From Eutrigla gurnardus (lineage: Eukaryota > Chordata > Actinopteri > Perciformes > Triglidae), in NCBI GenBank assembly GCA_963514095.1, contig OY741282.1:15412921-15476920 (forward strand): a DNA stretch of 64,000 bases. The letters run 5' to 3'. The notes under the pieces were generated by a model. It was not told where the DNA came from. It was given only the letters and a program-made list of their open reading frames with translations, and did not search any database. Position 1 is the first letter of the stretch. Every line of letters begins with the position of its first letter. The position numbers and the translations under genes are program-made. This document shows positions 54,071-64,000 of the stretch, piece after piece.

Positions 54071-54090
54071 TTTTTTTTTTTTTTTTTTTT
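54071..54090. repeat. Poly(T) run
   Basis: Twenty consecutive T residues. On the minus strand it would be a poly(A) tail, but no retroposed body was recognised next to it. Confidence 0.96.
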
Positions 54091-54099
54091 CAAAATTAC

Positions 54100-56620
54100 G
54101 AGCGTTGACGCAAGTTTGATACTCAACGACAAGTTTGCAGCAGTCATTAAACGGTCAGTAAAACGTGTTTTTCAAAAAGTGTGTGTCACCACATCCGTGA
54201 GAGGTCCTTGAGCATACAGTAATAAATAAGCATAACAAATGTGAGGCTGAGGGGTCCAGTGGTACGCAAGATTAGCTTTGGACAGACAGAAAGATGCACA
54301 CACACACTCACACACAACCGAACTCAATCTCCTGCTAGACTTACAACTGACAGATAATAAAACAGGAGTGCTTGAATACACCAGGAATAGAATGTTAATT
54401 AACTGTACCATTACGAAATTATAGTTTAATTATTTATTTTTTTCAGGTTAAAAATTACTAGATTTATGAATTTTTAAATTTGTATTCATTCATTCTTGGG
54501 CAAAATTGAAAAAGGAATGTCCTTACTTCCTTACACTTTTGATGTATTTTTCCCTGTTAAGGAGAAGATACAGTAAAAGCCTTGTATTCTTGTTTCTCCA
54601 CTGACATTTGAGAGAAATCCATCATAGATGAAATATATATCCAATCCTGCATCCATTATGCATTGCAGCTGTTAAAGGTCATGTTGCGCAGCGTGACATG
54701 CTTTATCTCGACCAGGAACTGTCCCTCCTTGGTCTCTGAGTTCTCTGTGTGTGAGAGAGATGCTGGAGGTCATTTTGGGAAATATAGGAAGTCAATAACT
54801 GAGGCAGAAGTAGACAAGAGATAAAGTGGATAAAACAAACTGTACATACTGTATATTACACGACCTTATCACAAGCAACTCTGGGAGACTCGACATCCTT
54901 GATTTATGATATTTATTTTATGGACTTTTTTCTATTTACAGTAAAACCTTGGCGGAGTTTGAGCCCGCTGTGAATCAGCTCCACTCACCGAGCATCACGC
55001 GGTTCTATCAGATACAGCTTTTAACCATGAAAGTGAAAACACAATTAAAGCTGTGTTGCGCTGAGCGTAAACCCCTGCCTGTCTGGTTAATGAGGTGGTC
55101 TCGGCGCAGGGGGCCCGCATTCACCCCACAGTTAACTCCCGCCACGGCCCCAAATATATGTCTACTGATTGCATTTTAATATCTAATGAAATTTCTCATT
55201 TAACAACAGTAAAAAGGGCAAAGGAAGGGGGCAGGTGACAGGACAAGGGACGGCAGCAATGGGAAGATATTAAACTAATTAAACTTTCCCCAACAGCAGA
55301 ATGATAATGTGTGGAATCAGATCTTATGGCTGAAGCGGCGCTATGGAGATCTATCGGACTTCCATCTTTATTATTACAGCTTTACACATATATTTTAATG
55401 TCAGGTGATAGACTTGCCGTATGCATGTGTTTAACTTCTAGTCAAAAAGATTACACAGAAAGGCCTGAAACACGTCACAGCTGGACTTTCACCGACCTGC
55501 TGCTTCACTGGGGGGACTCTTCATCAGCGATGAAGCAAAATTGCTCCCCAGCTGCCTGTCTACTCCTGGGTGTACCAGTCCGTTAAATCACTGCTAAGCG
55601 CTGCTGAGCCTGCCAGCAAGAATGCATTATTGATTTACATCGAACACTGTTAGCAAGAAAGACTGTGGGCCTGTGCTGCTCCGCCAGTAGATCATGCCAT
55701 CAAAGATCATGCCATCAAAGTTGCCATGTTTAGGGGCTTAGATTTCCTCTGTGGCCACTGCTGGACATCGTTAATGAGAGAATCTTGTGTTCTTCTTTCA
55801 ACACATTTTAGCACCAACAACTGATGTTGAAATATCTAAAGGGATGGTTTGTATAAGGCACTCATCAGTGATTTACTGGCCGAAACTGGAGCCTATAAAA
55901 AGCCCCCCCTCCCCCCACCCCTGCCCCAAATAAATCAAATCAATATCTCTTCATGTGTAGCAAATGTTTTGATCGCTTCGTCTTGCAGAGATGTCTTGTC
56001 AGACAGCCCTTTCTAATGGGAAACTGAAGTGAAAGTGAAAATCTCTTCAAAGCATCAAAGCTTCCATTGACAAAAAGAAAGGGCACAATACTGTAACCCT
56101 AGCTCTATGATCACAGGCGGAGCCTTCCACTGGAATCTATGGGCATGCATGTGTTTAATTTGTTCGTTTTATCCAGTGATTTACGGTTTGGAAACGTTCT
56201 ACAGCTTTAGTTTCACTGGTGGCCTGCTGTTTGCACCCCTTTTCTCAGAACATAATAAGAAGCCAAAAAGAAGTCAAAAGAATGCTCTCTTGGGACTTTG
56301 AACTGTGATCTCTACATCTCCAGGCTCAAAGGCCCACTGCAAACCAAAATCTCCCGACGTGCCGAGAGGACATCCAGCTGACCTGAGAAGCACTTTCACT
56401 TGGGTTGTTATATGTTACAACTAAGAGGAAAGGCCAGCTGAGGCACCTGCAACTCCAAACCTTGATGCAACATCCTGCTGAAGACTTGCTCCGGCAACTA
56501 TAAAGAGAAAGAGACCTGAAAAAGGGAAGATATGAAATGTCATTTTGAGACAGGCAAAGATGCCATAATGACCCCTGCAGCTACAAAGGGGGAGGGTGAT
56601 AAGATGACTCAGCGTTCTGC
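54100..56620. other. Intergenic stretch with possible old repeat
   Basis: No gene recognised. The part 56090-56160 (AACCCTAGCTCTATGATCAC, AGGCGGAGCCTTCCACTGG) looks like a known fish dispersed repeat, with low certainty. A tandem pair of GATCATGCCATCAAA lies at about 55691-55721. Confidence 0.4.
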
Positions 56621-56621
56621 T

Positions 56622-56633
56622 GAGAGGGGGGGG

Positions 56634-56697
<64 letters not shown>
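56622..56697. repeat. Pure-purine tract: G-run followed by (AG)n
   Basis: Seventy-six bases without a pyrimidine on the plus strand: GAGA, about ten G, then AAGAG and about 28 AG units. Confidence 0.97.
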
Positions 56698-56699
<2 letters not shown>

Positions 56700-56700
<1 letters not shown>

Positions 56701-59700
56701 AGAAAATAGTTTAACCTCCACGAAGAAGATGACCAGGTCCAGAGAAAGCCCAACAAAACGCCAATGGAGAGAATGAGAGGGATGGAAGGATGTGATACAA
56801 ATGACCTTCTAAGTGTCATCCATCAAGATCCAACATGCTGAGAAACCGCAGCCACTCCATAAGGAGCTACCAACCATCTCCAGGCAGACTGATCCATCAG
56901 GTGAAACTTCCAGATGTGAATGAGTTTGATGTTATAAGGGCTAAATTAATTACATTTGAATTAATAAAGTAAGATTAATTGACAGTTAACTTACTAGAAA
57001 ATATATGAGTTTGATATTGAAAAATCGATATGCTTTGACTACAGAGCACCATCGTTAAATGTGCATATTTGGTTGGCTAAGCACGTTTTCACGCTACAAA
57101 TTTGACTGATAAACATCAAAAAACCATTACTTGATGTGTAATAAGTCATAAGTCCGATAAGGCCCTACCATGCCAACAACTCAATAGCAACCCTGAGATT
57201 GAGACGTAACAGATTAATATCAAATTTTTTAAGTTTTCCCTGTTTTTCATTATGTATTTTTTTTTTATATTCATTCATTATTAATTATGAAATCTGCTAC
57301 AAGCAATAATGCTATGTGCTTTCCCCGGTGCGAGACAAACCTTCTGCTGACTGCGCTGATTCAAAGCACTACCAGAGATTGTCTCTGCATTACAATGGCA
57401 TGTTACCACATCTTAAGCTCCGTCACTGTTGTCCCGCAGAGGCATATTTTCTTGGATGTAGAGGGTGGAACAACAATGCTGGCACTGAGACCTGGCTGGT
57501 ACATCTGTTTTATGGACTGGGCAGACTGTTAATTAGTAATTAGTAGCTCATTGTTGCCGAGAGGACACTGGCCAAAAAACATCAGAATTACCAATGTGGG
57601 GCAGTGCAGGTGTTGCCTGTCCAGGGGAATGCGTATAGTGGCCAACAATGTAAAACCCACTTATGAGACTCATGCAGTGTGTTCCTCTTCTAACTTTTTC
57701 CATAAAGGGTAAAATAACCTTGTAATATGTGTTGCTATACAGCATCATAACACAAAAATATCTACATGACCTTCTTTGCTGACTCAGAAGAAAACTACCT
57801 CCCATTGGCTGCCGGCGGATACTGTGATTTACTTTCTCCGATCTGTTGAAATTGCACAAAATATTTCTGTTGCCAAGTAAATATTGGTGATTCATCATTA
57901 AATGCAGATCTCTCAGTAAACCGGACTCCCACTAAATTGAATTATGTTTAAGTGCTGATTCAGGTATCGATTATCACATCATTTGAGGAAAAAGCAGTTC
58001 CTGCTTTCAGATTCTAATCTTGAAGCTACCTCTAGTGGCGCAAAGGAAGTAATGCATCAAACATTAAAATGAGACAAGGGTTTAAGTGAAATTAAATCCA
58101 ACAGACAGCAGAGTGGTTACACAGAATTGTTTCCAGGTCTTTCCTTAATGAATAATACATGTATAAAACTGTCATATAAAGGGCAACACAAAGTGCCTTG
58201 AGTGGGTTGTTTTTCATGTTGGATTGCGTCCAAAAAACTTAAAAAAAGGACTTCCCCTCAGAGAGGTAAAACATTTCTCACTTGCAGGTCAAATGTATAA
58301 AAATGAGAGGTCAGAATATCCATATCTTTTCGAGCACACCTGAAGTACAAGCCTAGCCAGATTTGTTATGAAATTGTGAATTTATACATTCAAGTTTTTG
58401 GTTCAGGTTTTGGACCATTTTTAAAAAGGACTGACTTTGAACAGGTGTTTCAAGAATATTCAATAGCAGTTAGTGAGCAAACATCCTGCCAAACCTTGAT
58501 AGATGGAACCATCTGCCGAAATATCTTTCAACTTTTTTCACGGCAGTATTAATTGAGTTAAAAACAATATTGTGGCTTTTGTTTTGAAAAGTAAACTTGG
58601 CCAAAAATACTATATTCCTCTCTGAAATCTACTACACTCTAGCTAAGGCCTACTTTGCTCATGGCCCCCGGTAAAATGATGGAAGTATCGTACCACACAC
58701 CAGGAAACCAAGAAGCTCTTTAGCTCGCACAAGCACTCGATGCATTATTTATGAAAACCTGCACTTCTGATGGGAGACGGAAGCTTCTCGCTGTGTGTCA
58801 GTCATGTGAAAAGGCCAGGCTGTAGGTCTCTAAAGGATCTGTTATTTATTTCTCCACAGAATTTTCATCGGACTTGGCAGGCGCTGTGATCCTTTCATAT
58901 CTCCGAGCACATTTTCACCTTTGTGAGGAGAGAGAGAGGGGGATGCATGCGGTTCACAGTAACAACAATGTGGTCAGTTGATAGAAACAGATCCGTTGGG
59001 CCGCGAATTTACATGTACAAGTACATCGTGTGCAGACATCCGTGTTGCTAATACGCTGCACCTGTGCAAACTGTGCAACAGCAGGTTAGCAAGGACCCGT
59101 GTCTTGGATGCTTACCATAAAATAAACAGTACAAATAAGGCTGGCAGAATTCCTGCAGCTTGGTTTAGCACTGGTGCATGCTGTCTTGCAGCCTACTGAA
59201 GGGAGAAGACATTGCTGTTTGGAGTTTGCATACTAAGACAGACAGAAGAGATGAACTTAATACAATATGCTGAATATTTGTCATAAAAATATCAGAAGGA
59301 CAGTGGACCCTTGCGAAAAACAGCACACAACCCTTTGAGATTCCCAATGTAGTTTAATGAAGTATATCTATTTATTTGCCGGGGATGATGCCTACTCAAC
59401 CACAAACACCATAAAGCTAAAGGACACATTTAATCTCTTAGGCAAATGTTTGAAAGGCTTGATGAAATGCTTATCCCAAAGCCTAATGCTGTGTTGATAA
59501 ATAAACCCACAGACACTGAATTTAGAATTTTCCTATGAAGAAAAATTATAGCATTATGGCTGAATTATTTCAGTGTCCTCAACATGACAGTAAGCCAACA
59601 GATGCATAACTGCATGACCCTGAAAACAAAGAGTTTTAACAGAATAAGGGGTTAGTAGTGTTCGTTTTGGGTTTTTCATACATATGGAAAAAATTATATA

Positions 59701-59865
59701 TTTTATTTTTTATTTTTATATGTATACAAGGTGGTAATCTGCATGAAAAATAAAGGAGAAGGAAAAGCTTATAACCATCATCCACTTATAGTAACTCATT
59801 GAGCCAGACAAGCATGATCACTATAAGAGATTTCCACTGTATTTTACCATGCAGTACATTTGGAG
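56700..59865. other. Intergenic stretch upstream of the syntaxin gene
   Basis: No gene recognised. A reverse CTCF-like GCTACCTCTAGTGG lies at 58025-58038. Short open frames at 57287-57543 and 57548-57898 face each other and were not recognised. Some parts may hold distal control elements of the syntaxin gene. Confidence 0.45.
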
Positions 59866-59869
59866 TCCG

Positions 59870-60480
59870 CTGCCCCGCCCTCGCGAGTGCACACGGCCCT
59901 TCACTCCACATGCCCTACGTGGGCATTGGCAGGCGTTTGCCTATGCTAATTAGGACCAACTGACAAACGCCCTTTTCCGAGGACAGTGGGGTTCATCATT
60001 TTATGGAGCGACAGGTACGAACAATTCTGCGGTTTTAAAACACGTCACGAACGTTTTCGTGGGTCCTTTCTTCAGAAACATTTAAAGGAAAAAACTTTAG
60101 AAGACATTAACCGTTGGTCACTACGTGAAGGTAGGAGCATATCGGCACCCTCGGCTCAGCTAACGTTACACTCTCATCACATCTAGCATAGCATACAGTA
60201 ACTTTCAAACACGCCTCAATGGCTTCATTTCTATTTCATCCGCGTAGCTTTAGCTTGAACACACGGGTGGTGGATAGCTTCTTTGTTTGACGGCTGGCTC
60301 TTTATTACACAGGTGTGCTCAGCGGCTCTGCCCACAGGAGGAGGACACACTGCAGGTAGAGCGTCCGCCATGTTTTTAGTAACGTTACCGAAAGTAACTG
60401 AAACCTCGGGGACGTCCTCCTGCCCTTTGTTGTTGTGACAATGCGGTGCCCGCGGCAGCTGTAATATTACAGTAAACATT
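59870..60480 (+). promoter_or_regulatory. CpG-richer candidate promoter and 5' end of the syntaxin gene
   Basis: CpG dinucleotides are much denser here than in the preceding kilobases, for example in the Sp1-like GCCCCGCCC at 59871 and around CACGTCACGAACG near 60041. A CCAAT box in reverse (ATTGG), an octamer-like ATGCTAAT near 59943 and donor-like sites at 60015 and 60131 also lie here. No clear TATA box is seen. The position 200-800 bp before the first certain exon fits a promoter with a short first exon. Start sites are inferred, not observed. Confidence 0.55.
60003..60014 (+). CDS. Candidate first coding exon of the syntaxin (MERQ), uncertain
   Basis: ATG GAG CGA CAG is followed at once by a GTACGA donor-like site. 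It joins in phase 0 to the exon starting at 60661, whose reading frame is open from its first base. This would give a 295-aa protein, close to the usual 288-297 aa of syntaxin-1 to -4, and would leave a short first exon as those genes have. M-E-R is a weak echo of the usual M-K-D-R N-peptide. Against it: T at -3 is a poor initiation context, and a second donor-like site (60131) lies downstream. An alternative start is the in-frame ATG at 60706, which gives MTERLKQS, itself reminiscent of MKDRLxxL. Confidence 0.35.
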
Positions 60481-60660
60481 TAACAGTTTTAGGGAGTTAA
60501 AAATAATAATAATAATAATACATCCAGCTGCTGTTGTTAATGACAGAAGTGTATTTAAACTGATTTTATTCCCATAGTAGACCGTATAAATCTGTGCTAA
60601 CAGCGTTCAAATGACTGTATCTGGAGCAACAGGTGTGTGTTTTTTCTCTTCCATTTCAAG

Positions 60661-60759
60661 GTGCCTAATGATTTCCCTCTCTTTGGACTGGAGCAACAGG
60701 ATGATATGACAGAGAGGCTGAAGCAGAGCACAATCAACATGGAGGAGTTCTTCAAAACG
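60661..60759 (+). CDS. Syntaxin exon 2: N-terminal segment
   Basis: This 99-nt exon follows a pyrimidine-rich acceptor ending TTTCAAG and ends at a GTAAAC donor. It encodes 33 residues ending MEEFFKT, which aligns with the MDEFF motif at the start of Habc helix a in syntaxin-1. An in-frame ATG at 60706 gives MTERLKQS, a possible version of the MKDRL-type Munc18-binding N-peptide. If that is the true start, the acidic spacer normally found between N-peptide and Habc is missing. Confidence 0.85.
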
Positions 60760-60809
60760 GTAAACTTCACACATCTTGTGTCTTGTTTGTTGTCATAAAC
60801 AGTAGCCTA

Positions 60810-60897
<88 letters not shown>

Positions 60898-63729
60898 AGG
60901 TGGGGGAGGTGAGAAGCCACATTGAAATAATCTCCCGCCAAGCGAAAGAGGTGGAGAGACGACACGGAGCCATCCTTTCCTCTCCAAACCGAGACACAGG
61001 TGAGTGCAGAGCACCGTCTTTGTAGTTAAACGTGCATATTTGGTTGGCGATGTCCCAATGAGCTACGCAAGTCTTCAAAATGATAGTAAAGTAAAAAATG
61101 TGATGCCTCCACTGTTGTGCTGATGCTCTCAGAGATCAACCCCTCCTCCAGGGCACGCTGTTGAAAAGACAAACGGAGCACCAGAAACAATGAAACAGCC
61201 TTTGACAAACACACCTGTGCCTGTTTACAGAGGGGATAACAATATTATTTATGAAAAAAAAAATGTATAGAATAGATGATGTTCCATTTTAGGCAAAAAT
61301 TTAGGGCTAAAATAGATCGTTAGTGTCAAGAAAGACATTTCTCTTCCAGGATGTAGGAATCGGCATACGCACGTATGCTCTTTCTCTATGATAACAAGAT
61401 TAGCTCATTTCTATTTAAATGAGGTGGTCTAGCATCTTGTATTGACCAAGCCGCCATTATCAGAATATAACAGACAAATGCATATAAAACCCATTAATTC
61501 TTAGATGATAGTGATCTTTGGCACCTTTAAAGTTAAGGGATGACCAAAGTTACGGCAAGAAATTTGAATTCCTGAAATGATTCCTTCTAAGAAGTGAACT
61601 TGTGCTGCTCTTAGGAAAAAAAGACAAGCTGGACCTGCTGAACAATGAGACGATGAAGAACGCCAACTTGGTCCGAGCCCAGTTAAAGTGTGAGTGGAGC
61701 TGGGTTTATGCTTTGCAACATGTGCTTTTTGTACTGTATTGATTTGTCTCATACTGTAGTCGGGGCGTAACACGACTAGGGGCAGTTTTTCAACATGCAA
61801 AGTTATTATCGATAAGCAGCTGTGTAGGCTACCATTTATTGTTTGAGACGATGAGGAAGAACTGTGTAGCACATCACTGTTCCTCAAATTCTGGAACTGC
61901 ATAGTTCATAACACCGCATTTGATTTGCAAATGGTTAGTAAAAGGAAGGCTAGTGAACTCCTTTCTACTCGCCATCAGTAAACGCACAAACTCGGATGAA
62001 CGAACCCCTGACTGTAGGAAGATACAGATATATTGTCTCAGAGAATCTGTAATTTAACCAACATGCACGCACAGAGTCATGAATAGTGTGGTAGAGTTTT
62101 AAATTGGTTCTGGTTCTTGTTTTTCATTTTGGATCTGTGTTCTTTCAGCAATGCAGGAGAACATGCCTGTGGATGACAACATTAAAAGAGCCTCAGTAAT
62201 TCAGCGTATTGAGATGAACCAGGTGAGGCTGCACTTTTATCTCCTGTAATAAGCCAGGTGCATAAAGATGATAAACCGAGTTTATTACAGAGAATCCTCG
62301 GTCTTGACACACCTGAGGGAATCACCGCTGACAGTGGTCTGCGTGCAATATTTCTATTTAACGGAATACATTTTCATTTCTAGTTCAATAATGTGATTGA
62401 AATTTCTGTTGACTGCCTTTCACCAGCACTCACACCTGACTCGGTGCTTTGCTGAAGTCATGAGAGGCTACCATAAGACACAATTCTCCTTCAGAGAGAA
62501 ATGCAAAGCGCAGATTCAGCGGCAGTTGGAGATTGGTGAGTTGCCAAAAAAATGCCCCCCACACCCCCCACACCTTGCTCATTGTGTTAATGGACTTCAT
62601 ATCAGACAATATGATCTAATCATGCCAGTACATTTACAGTGAGTGATTTTTATACTGATGGCTCCTCAGATAGGTGGTGATGCTGGGGTGATAATATTAA
62701 ATTCTTCCCAATTATTTCATGAAAATGAGTGAGAAGTCCATCCTAAATTTTAATTTCCCCCTCAGTTTACATGTAGAGTGTGATTTTAGTTAGAAGACAG
62801 TGGTGTAGAGAGGTGTAGGGGGGTAATTGCGCCATCCTGTGGTCAACACTTGAAACGCATACACTTCCTGTTAGCTCACAACAAAAAATGTGGAATGATA
62901 GACTATTTTTGTAAGAGGTCATTTAAGATGAAAGCATGGACTTTTATTTTAAAACTATGTCTCTGACATGACAGCCTGTTAAACTAATCTGTATCGTCAT
63001 TGACAATCTCCCCTTTTAACTCATCGGCTTTGTCACTATTTCAGTGGATAAAGTGACTTCAGATGAAGAGTTGGAGAAGATGCTGCACCGTGACAATCTT
63101 TCCATCTTCATATCTGATGTAAGTGGAATTTCCTCCAGTTCTGGGCCACAAAAACCACGTTGCAACAGTTAATAATACCCACTGTAGTTTTGTTTTTGTT
63201 GTTGATTTCTTAGATATGCATTAGGAATGTCCTATGAAGCTAATTAGAAGATTATAAAAACATCTGGTGTACTTTTCCTATCGCAGATCAACTGTGACGC
63301 TCCGATATCAAGCCAGGCTCTTAGTGAGATTGAATCTCGTCATCAGGACATTATTTGCCTCGAGTCCAGTATCAAAGAGCTGCATGAGGTATTTGCTGAC
63401 ACCGCCATGCTGTTGGAGATTCAGGTAAGATGGCTCTCCTATTTGGAAATGCTTTAAAGAAATATACTGATGTCAAAGGACCCACAACCTGATTGGTGTT
63501 ATTGTGTTTTTTTTCCCATCAGGGGGAGTTGATCAACAACATAGAAAAGAATGTGACGAGTGCTGCAGAGTATGTAGACGTGTCCAAAGCCCAAACCTAT
63601 GAAGCAGTCGCATACAAGGAAAACCCACACAAGATAGTACGTCTCCCCAGCTTTTTTAAGTCTTTCAAGAGGAAAACCCCTGCTAAACCTGCTACTGATC
63701 AAAACACCTCGGCTGTAAACCAACCATGA
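60661..63729 (+). CDS. Syntaxin (Qa-SNARE, syntaxin-1/2/3/4 group) with a tail lacking a transmembrane segment
   Basis: Joined exons are 60661-60759, 60900-60999, 61615-61689, 62149-62222, 62427-62535, 63045-63118, 63287-63424 and 63523-63729. All introns are GT-AG and phases agree throughout. Syntaxins of this group pair with SNAP-25-type and VAMP SNAREs to fuse vesicles at the plasma membrane, under Munc18 control. Counting from the ATG at 60706 gives 276 aa: Habc region about 10-135, linker Leu135-Glu136 (the pair mutated in open syntaxin-1), SNARE motif about 173-235 with zero-layer Gln208. The stretch LESSIKELH resembles syntaxin-3 and QGELINNIE resembles syntaxin-2, so the paralogue is not resolved. 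Exon lengths 100/75/74/109/74/138 match the layout I know for syntaxin-1 to -4, whereas STX11 and STX19 coding regions are intronless. The C-terminus has no hydrophobic anchor and no cysteines. Family assignment is firm; the start, tail and paralogue are less so. Confidence 0.95.
60811..60894 (+). repeat. (TG)42 microsatellite forming the 3' part of a syntaxin intron
   Basis: The array fills 84 of the 140 bases of the intron between exons 2 and 3 and ends four bases before the acceptor AG. A branch-point-like CCTAAT precedes it at 60806-60811, and no other AG occurs between that site and the acceptor. UG repeats are known binding sites for TDP-43 and CELF proteins, so splicing of exon 3 may be length-sensitive (inference). 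Confidence 0.97.
60900..60999 (+). CDS. Syntaxin exon 3: Habc helix a
   Basis: This 100-nt exon starts VGEVRSHIEII and ends with SSPNRDT plus one base. It corresponds to the VEEIRGFIDKI...ILASPNPDE exon of syntaxin-1. Its acceptor (TTAAG) comes straight after a (TG)42 array with no polypyrimidine tract. The donor is a strong GTGAGT. Confidence 0.93.
61615..61689 (+). CDS. Syntaxin exon 4: Habc helix a/b
   Basis: This 75-nt exon lies between an acceptor TTAG and a GTGAGT donor. It reads GKKDKLDLLNNETMKNANLV and then RAQLK, corresponding to the [21 protein letters not shown] segment of syntaxin-1. Length and phase agree with the family. Confidence 0.92.
62149..62222 (+). CDS. Syntaxin exon 5: Habc helix b
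   Basis: This 74-nt exon follows the acceptor TTTCAG and ends at GTGAGG. It reads SMQENMPVDDNIKRASVIQR then IEMNQ, in the place of the IEQ...SSADLRIRKTQ segment of syntaxin-1. Arg-Ile near the end is kept, but the sequence is more diverged than in the C-terminal exons. Confidence 0.92.
62427..62535 (+). CDS. Syntaxin exon 6: Habc helix c and linker
   Basis: This 109-nt exon starts HSHLTRCFAEVM and ends IQRQLEI plus one base, a close match to HSTLSRKFVEVM...RIQRQLEI of syntaxin-1. The Leu-Glu pair that holds syntaxin-1 in its closed form is present. The acceptor is CACCAG and the donor is GTGAGT. Confidence 0.96.
63045..63118 (+). CDS. Syntaxin exon 7: linker
   Basis: This 74-nt exon encodes VDKVTSDEELEKMLHRDNLS and then IFISD. 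It matches the TGRTTTSEELEDMLESGNPAIFASG linker exon of syntaxin-1 in length, phase and the EELE-ML core. The acceptor is TTTCAG and the donor is GTAAGT. Confidence 0.95.
63287..63424 (+). CDS. Syntaxin exon 8: N-terminal half of the SNARE motif
   Basis: This 138-nt exon (46 codons) starts INCDAPISSQALSEIESRHQ and ends AMLLEIQ. The zero-layer Gln is its last codon, the same exon-end position as in syntaxin-1. The acceptor is TCGCAG and the donor is GTAAGA. This is the best conserved exon of the gene. Confidence 0.97.
63523..63729 (+). CDS. Syntaxin last visible exon: end of SNARE motif and anchorless tail
   Basis: The first 38 codons (GELINNIEKN to YKENPHKI) finish the SNARE motif. At 63637 stands GTACGT, a good donor, one codon from where the 37-codon exon 9 of syntaxin-1 ends and in the same phase 0. 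The frame runs through it into 30 further residues (starting VRLPSFFKSFKRK, ending NQP) and TGA at 63727-63729. The tail is amphipathic and basic, with no hydrophobic stretch long enough to span a membrane and no cysteines. Either this is the true end, or a transmembrane exon lies beyond the window and this tail belongs to an alternative isoform. The NP in KENPHK recalls KNPC/RNPC of the anchorless STX11 and STX19. Confidence 0.9.
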   Translation, partial: GELINNIEKNVTSAAEYVDVSKAQTYEAVAYKENPHKIVRLPSFFKSFKRKTPAKPATDQNTSAVNQP

Positions 63730-64000
63730 CTGAGCTCCTGAACCTGTTTGAACATTGACTGCACCAAACATCCTGATCAACATCAAAGCCTGTGCTCGAT
63801 AGAGCACACCTTTCAAATGATTTATGGTACAGTGCCTGTCTGCCCCCTCAAAGGAAAATGAGGAAGCTCTTATTTTATTTGGATTTTTTTTTCAAATTTG
63901 AACTGCTTTGATCATGAACTGTCAAATGAAAGTGACAAGATACTGATACAGCTTCCGAGTCTACCTGTGGACTGTTAAAAGGACAAATGCAGCGGACGAC
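63730..64000 (+). other. Probable 3' untranslated region or start of the next intron
   Basis: No AATAAA or ATTAAA is visible between the stop codon and the window end, so transcript termination is not captured. A T-run lies near 63883-63892. A further exon beyond 64000 cannot be excluded. Confidence 0.5.

Noticed and set aside
54071..54090. Possible retropseudogene tail
   Set aside because: No coding remnant or flanking target duplication was found beside the T-run.
55890..55905. TATA-like CCTATAAAAAG
   Set aside because: No transcript start, CpG enrichment or coding exon follows within reach.
60369..60437. ATG in a good context (CCGCCATG) with a 22-codon frame
   Set aside because: It does not join in frame to the syntaxin exons through any clear donor; it may be an upstream frame or chance.
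61501..61902. 133-aa minus-strand open frame
   Set aside because: Antisense to syntaxin intron sequence and to exon 4; a shadow frame.

Overview
The window looks like a piece of a teleost (probably percomorph) nuclear genome. Reasons: a spliceosomal gene with short GT-AG introns, long (GT/CA)n microsatellites, an AT-leaning background, and several dispersed repeats that I recognise from spiny-rayed fish genomes. That recognition is from memory; no database was searched.

The only protein-coding gene I can support lies at the right end (about 59.9-64.0 kb, plus strand). It is a multi-exon Qa-SNARE of the syntaxin-1/2/3/4 group. Exons of 99, 100, 75, 74, 109, 74, 138 and 207 nt join in phase to give an Habc region, linker and SNARE motif. 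The central glutamine and the linker Leu-Glu pair are both kept. The last visible exon does not lead into a membrane anchor. It reads through a GTACGT donor-like site, at the place where relatives splice to their transmembrane exon, into a 30-residue basic, cysteine-free tail and a stop. A CpG-richer stretch (59.87-60.48 kb) is the likely promoter and first exon. The first coding exon is unresolved.

The remaining ~59.8 kb has no convincing gene. It holds transposon remnants, simple repeats and plain intergenic sequence. Two non-autonomous hAT elements can be delimited to the base by 8-bp target-site duplications (5770-7055 and 48807-49103). A small TA-flanked inverted-repeat element (14436-14644) sits between two ~100-bp direct copies of host sequence. 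Other fish-type repeats lie near 1.1-2.2, 32.6-33.9, 35.0-35.3, 36.2-36.5, 38.4-39.9, 41.7-42.1, 44.5 and 53.7 kb. Microsatellites include a 112-bp (GT)n, a 76-bp pure-purine run and a (TG)42 array that forms the 3' end of a syntaxin intron. Blocks free of repeats, notably 19.86-20.48 kb with three GGATTA/TAATCC motifs, are candidate regulatory elements, by inference only.

No rRNA, complete tRNA, CRISPR, operon, phage or bacterial feature was seen. The most unusual points are the anchorless tail of the syntaxin, the (TG)42 array in place of a polypyrimidine tract, and the cleanly bounded hAT insertions.
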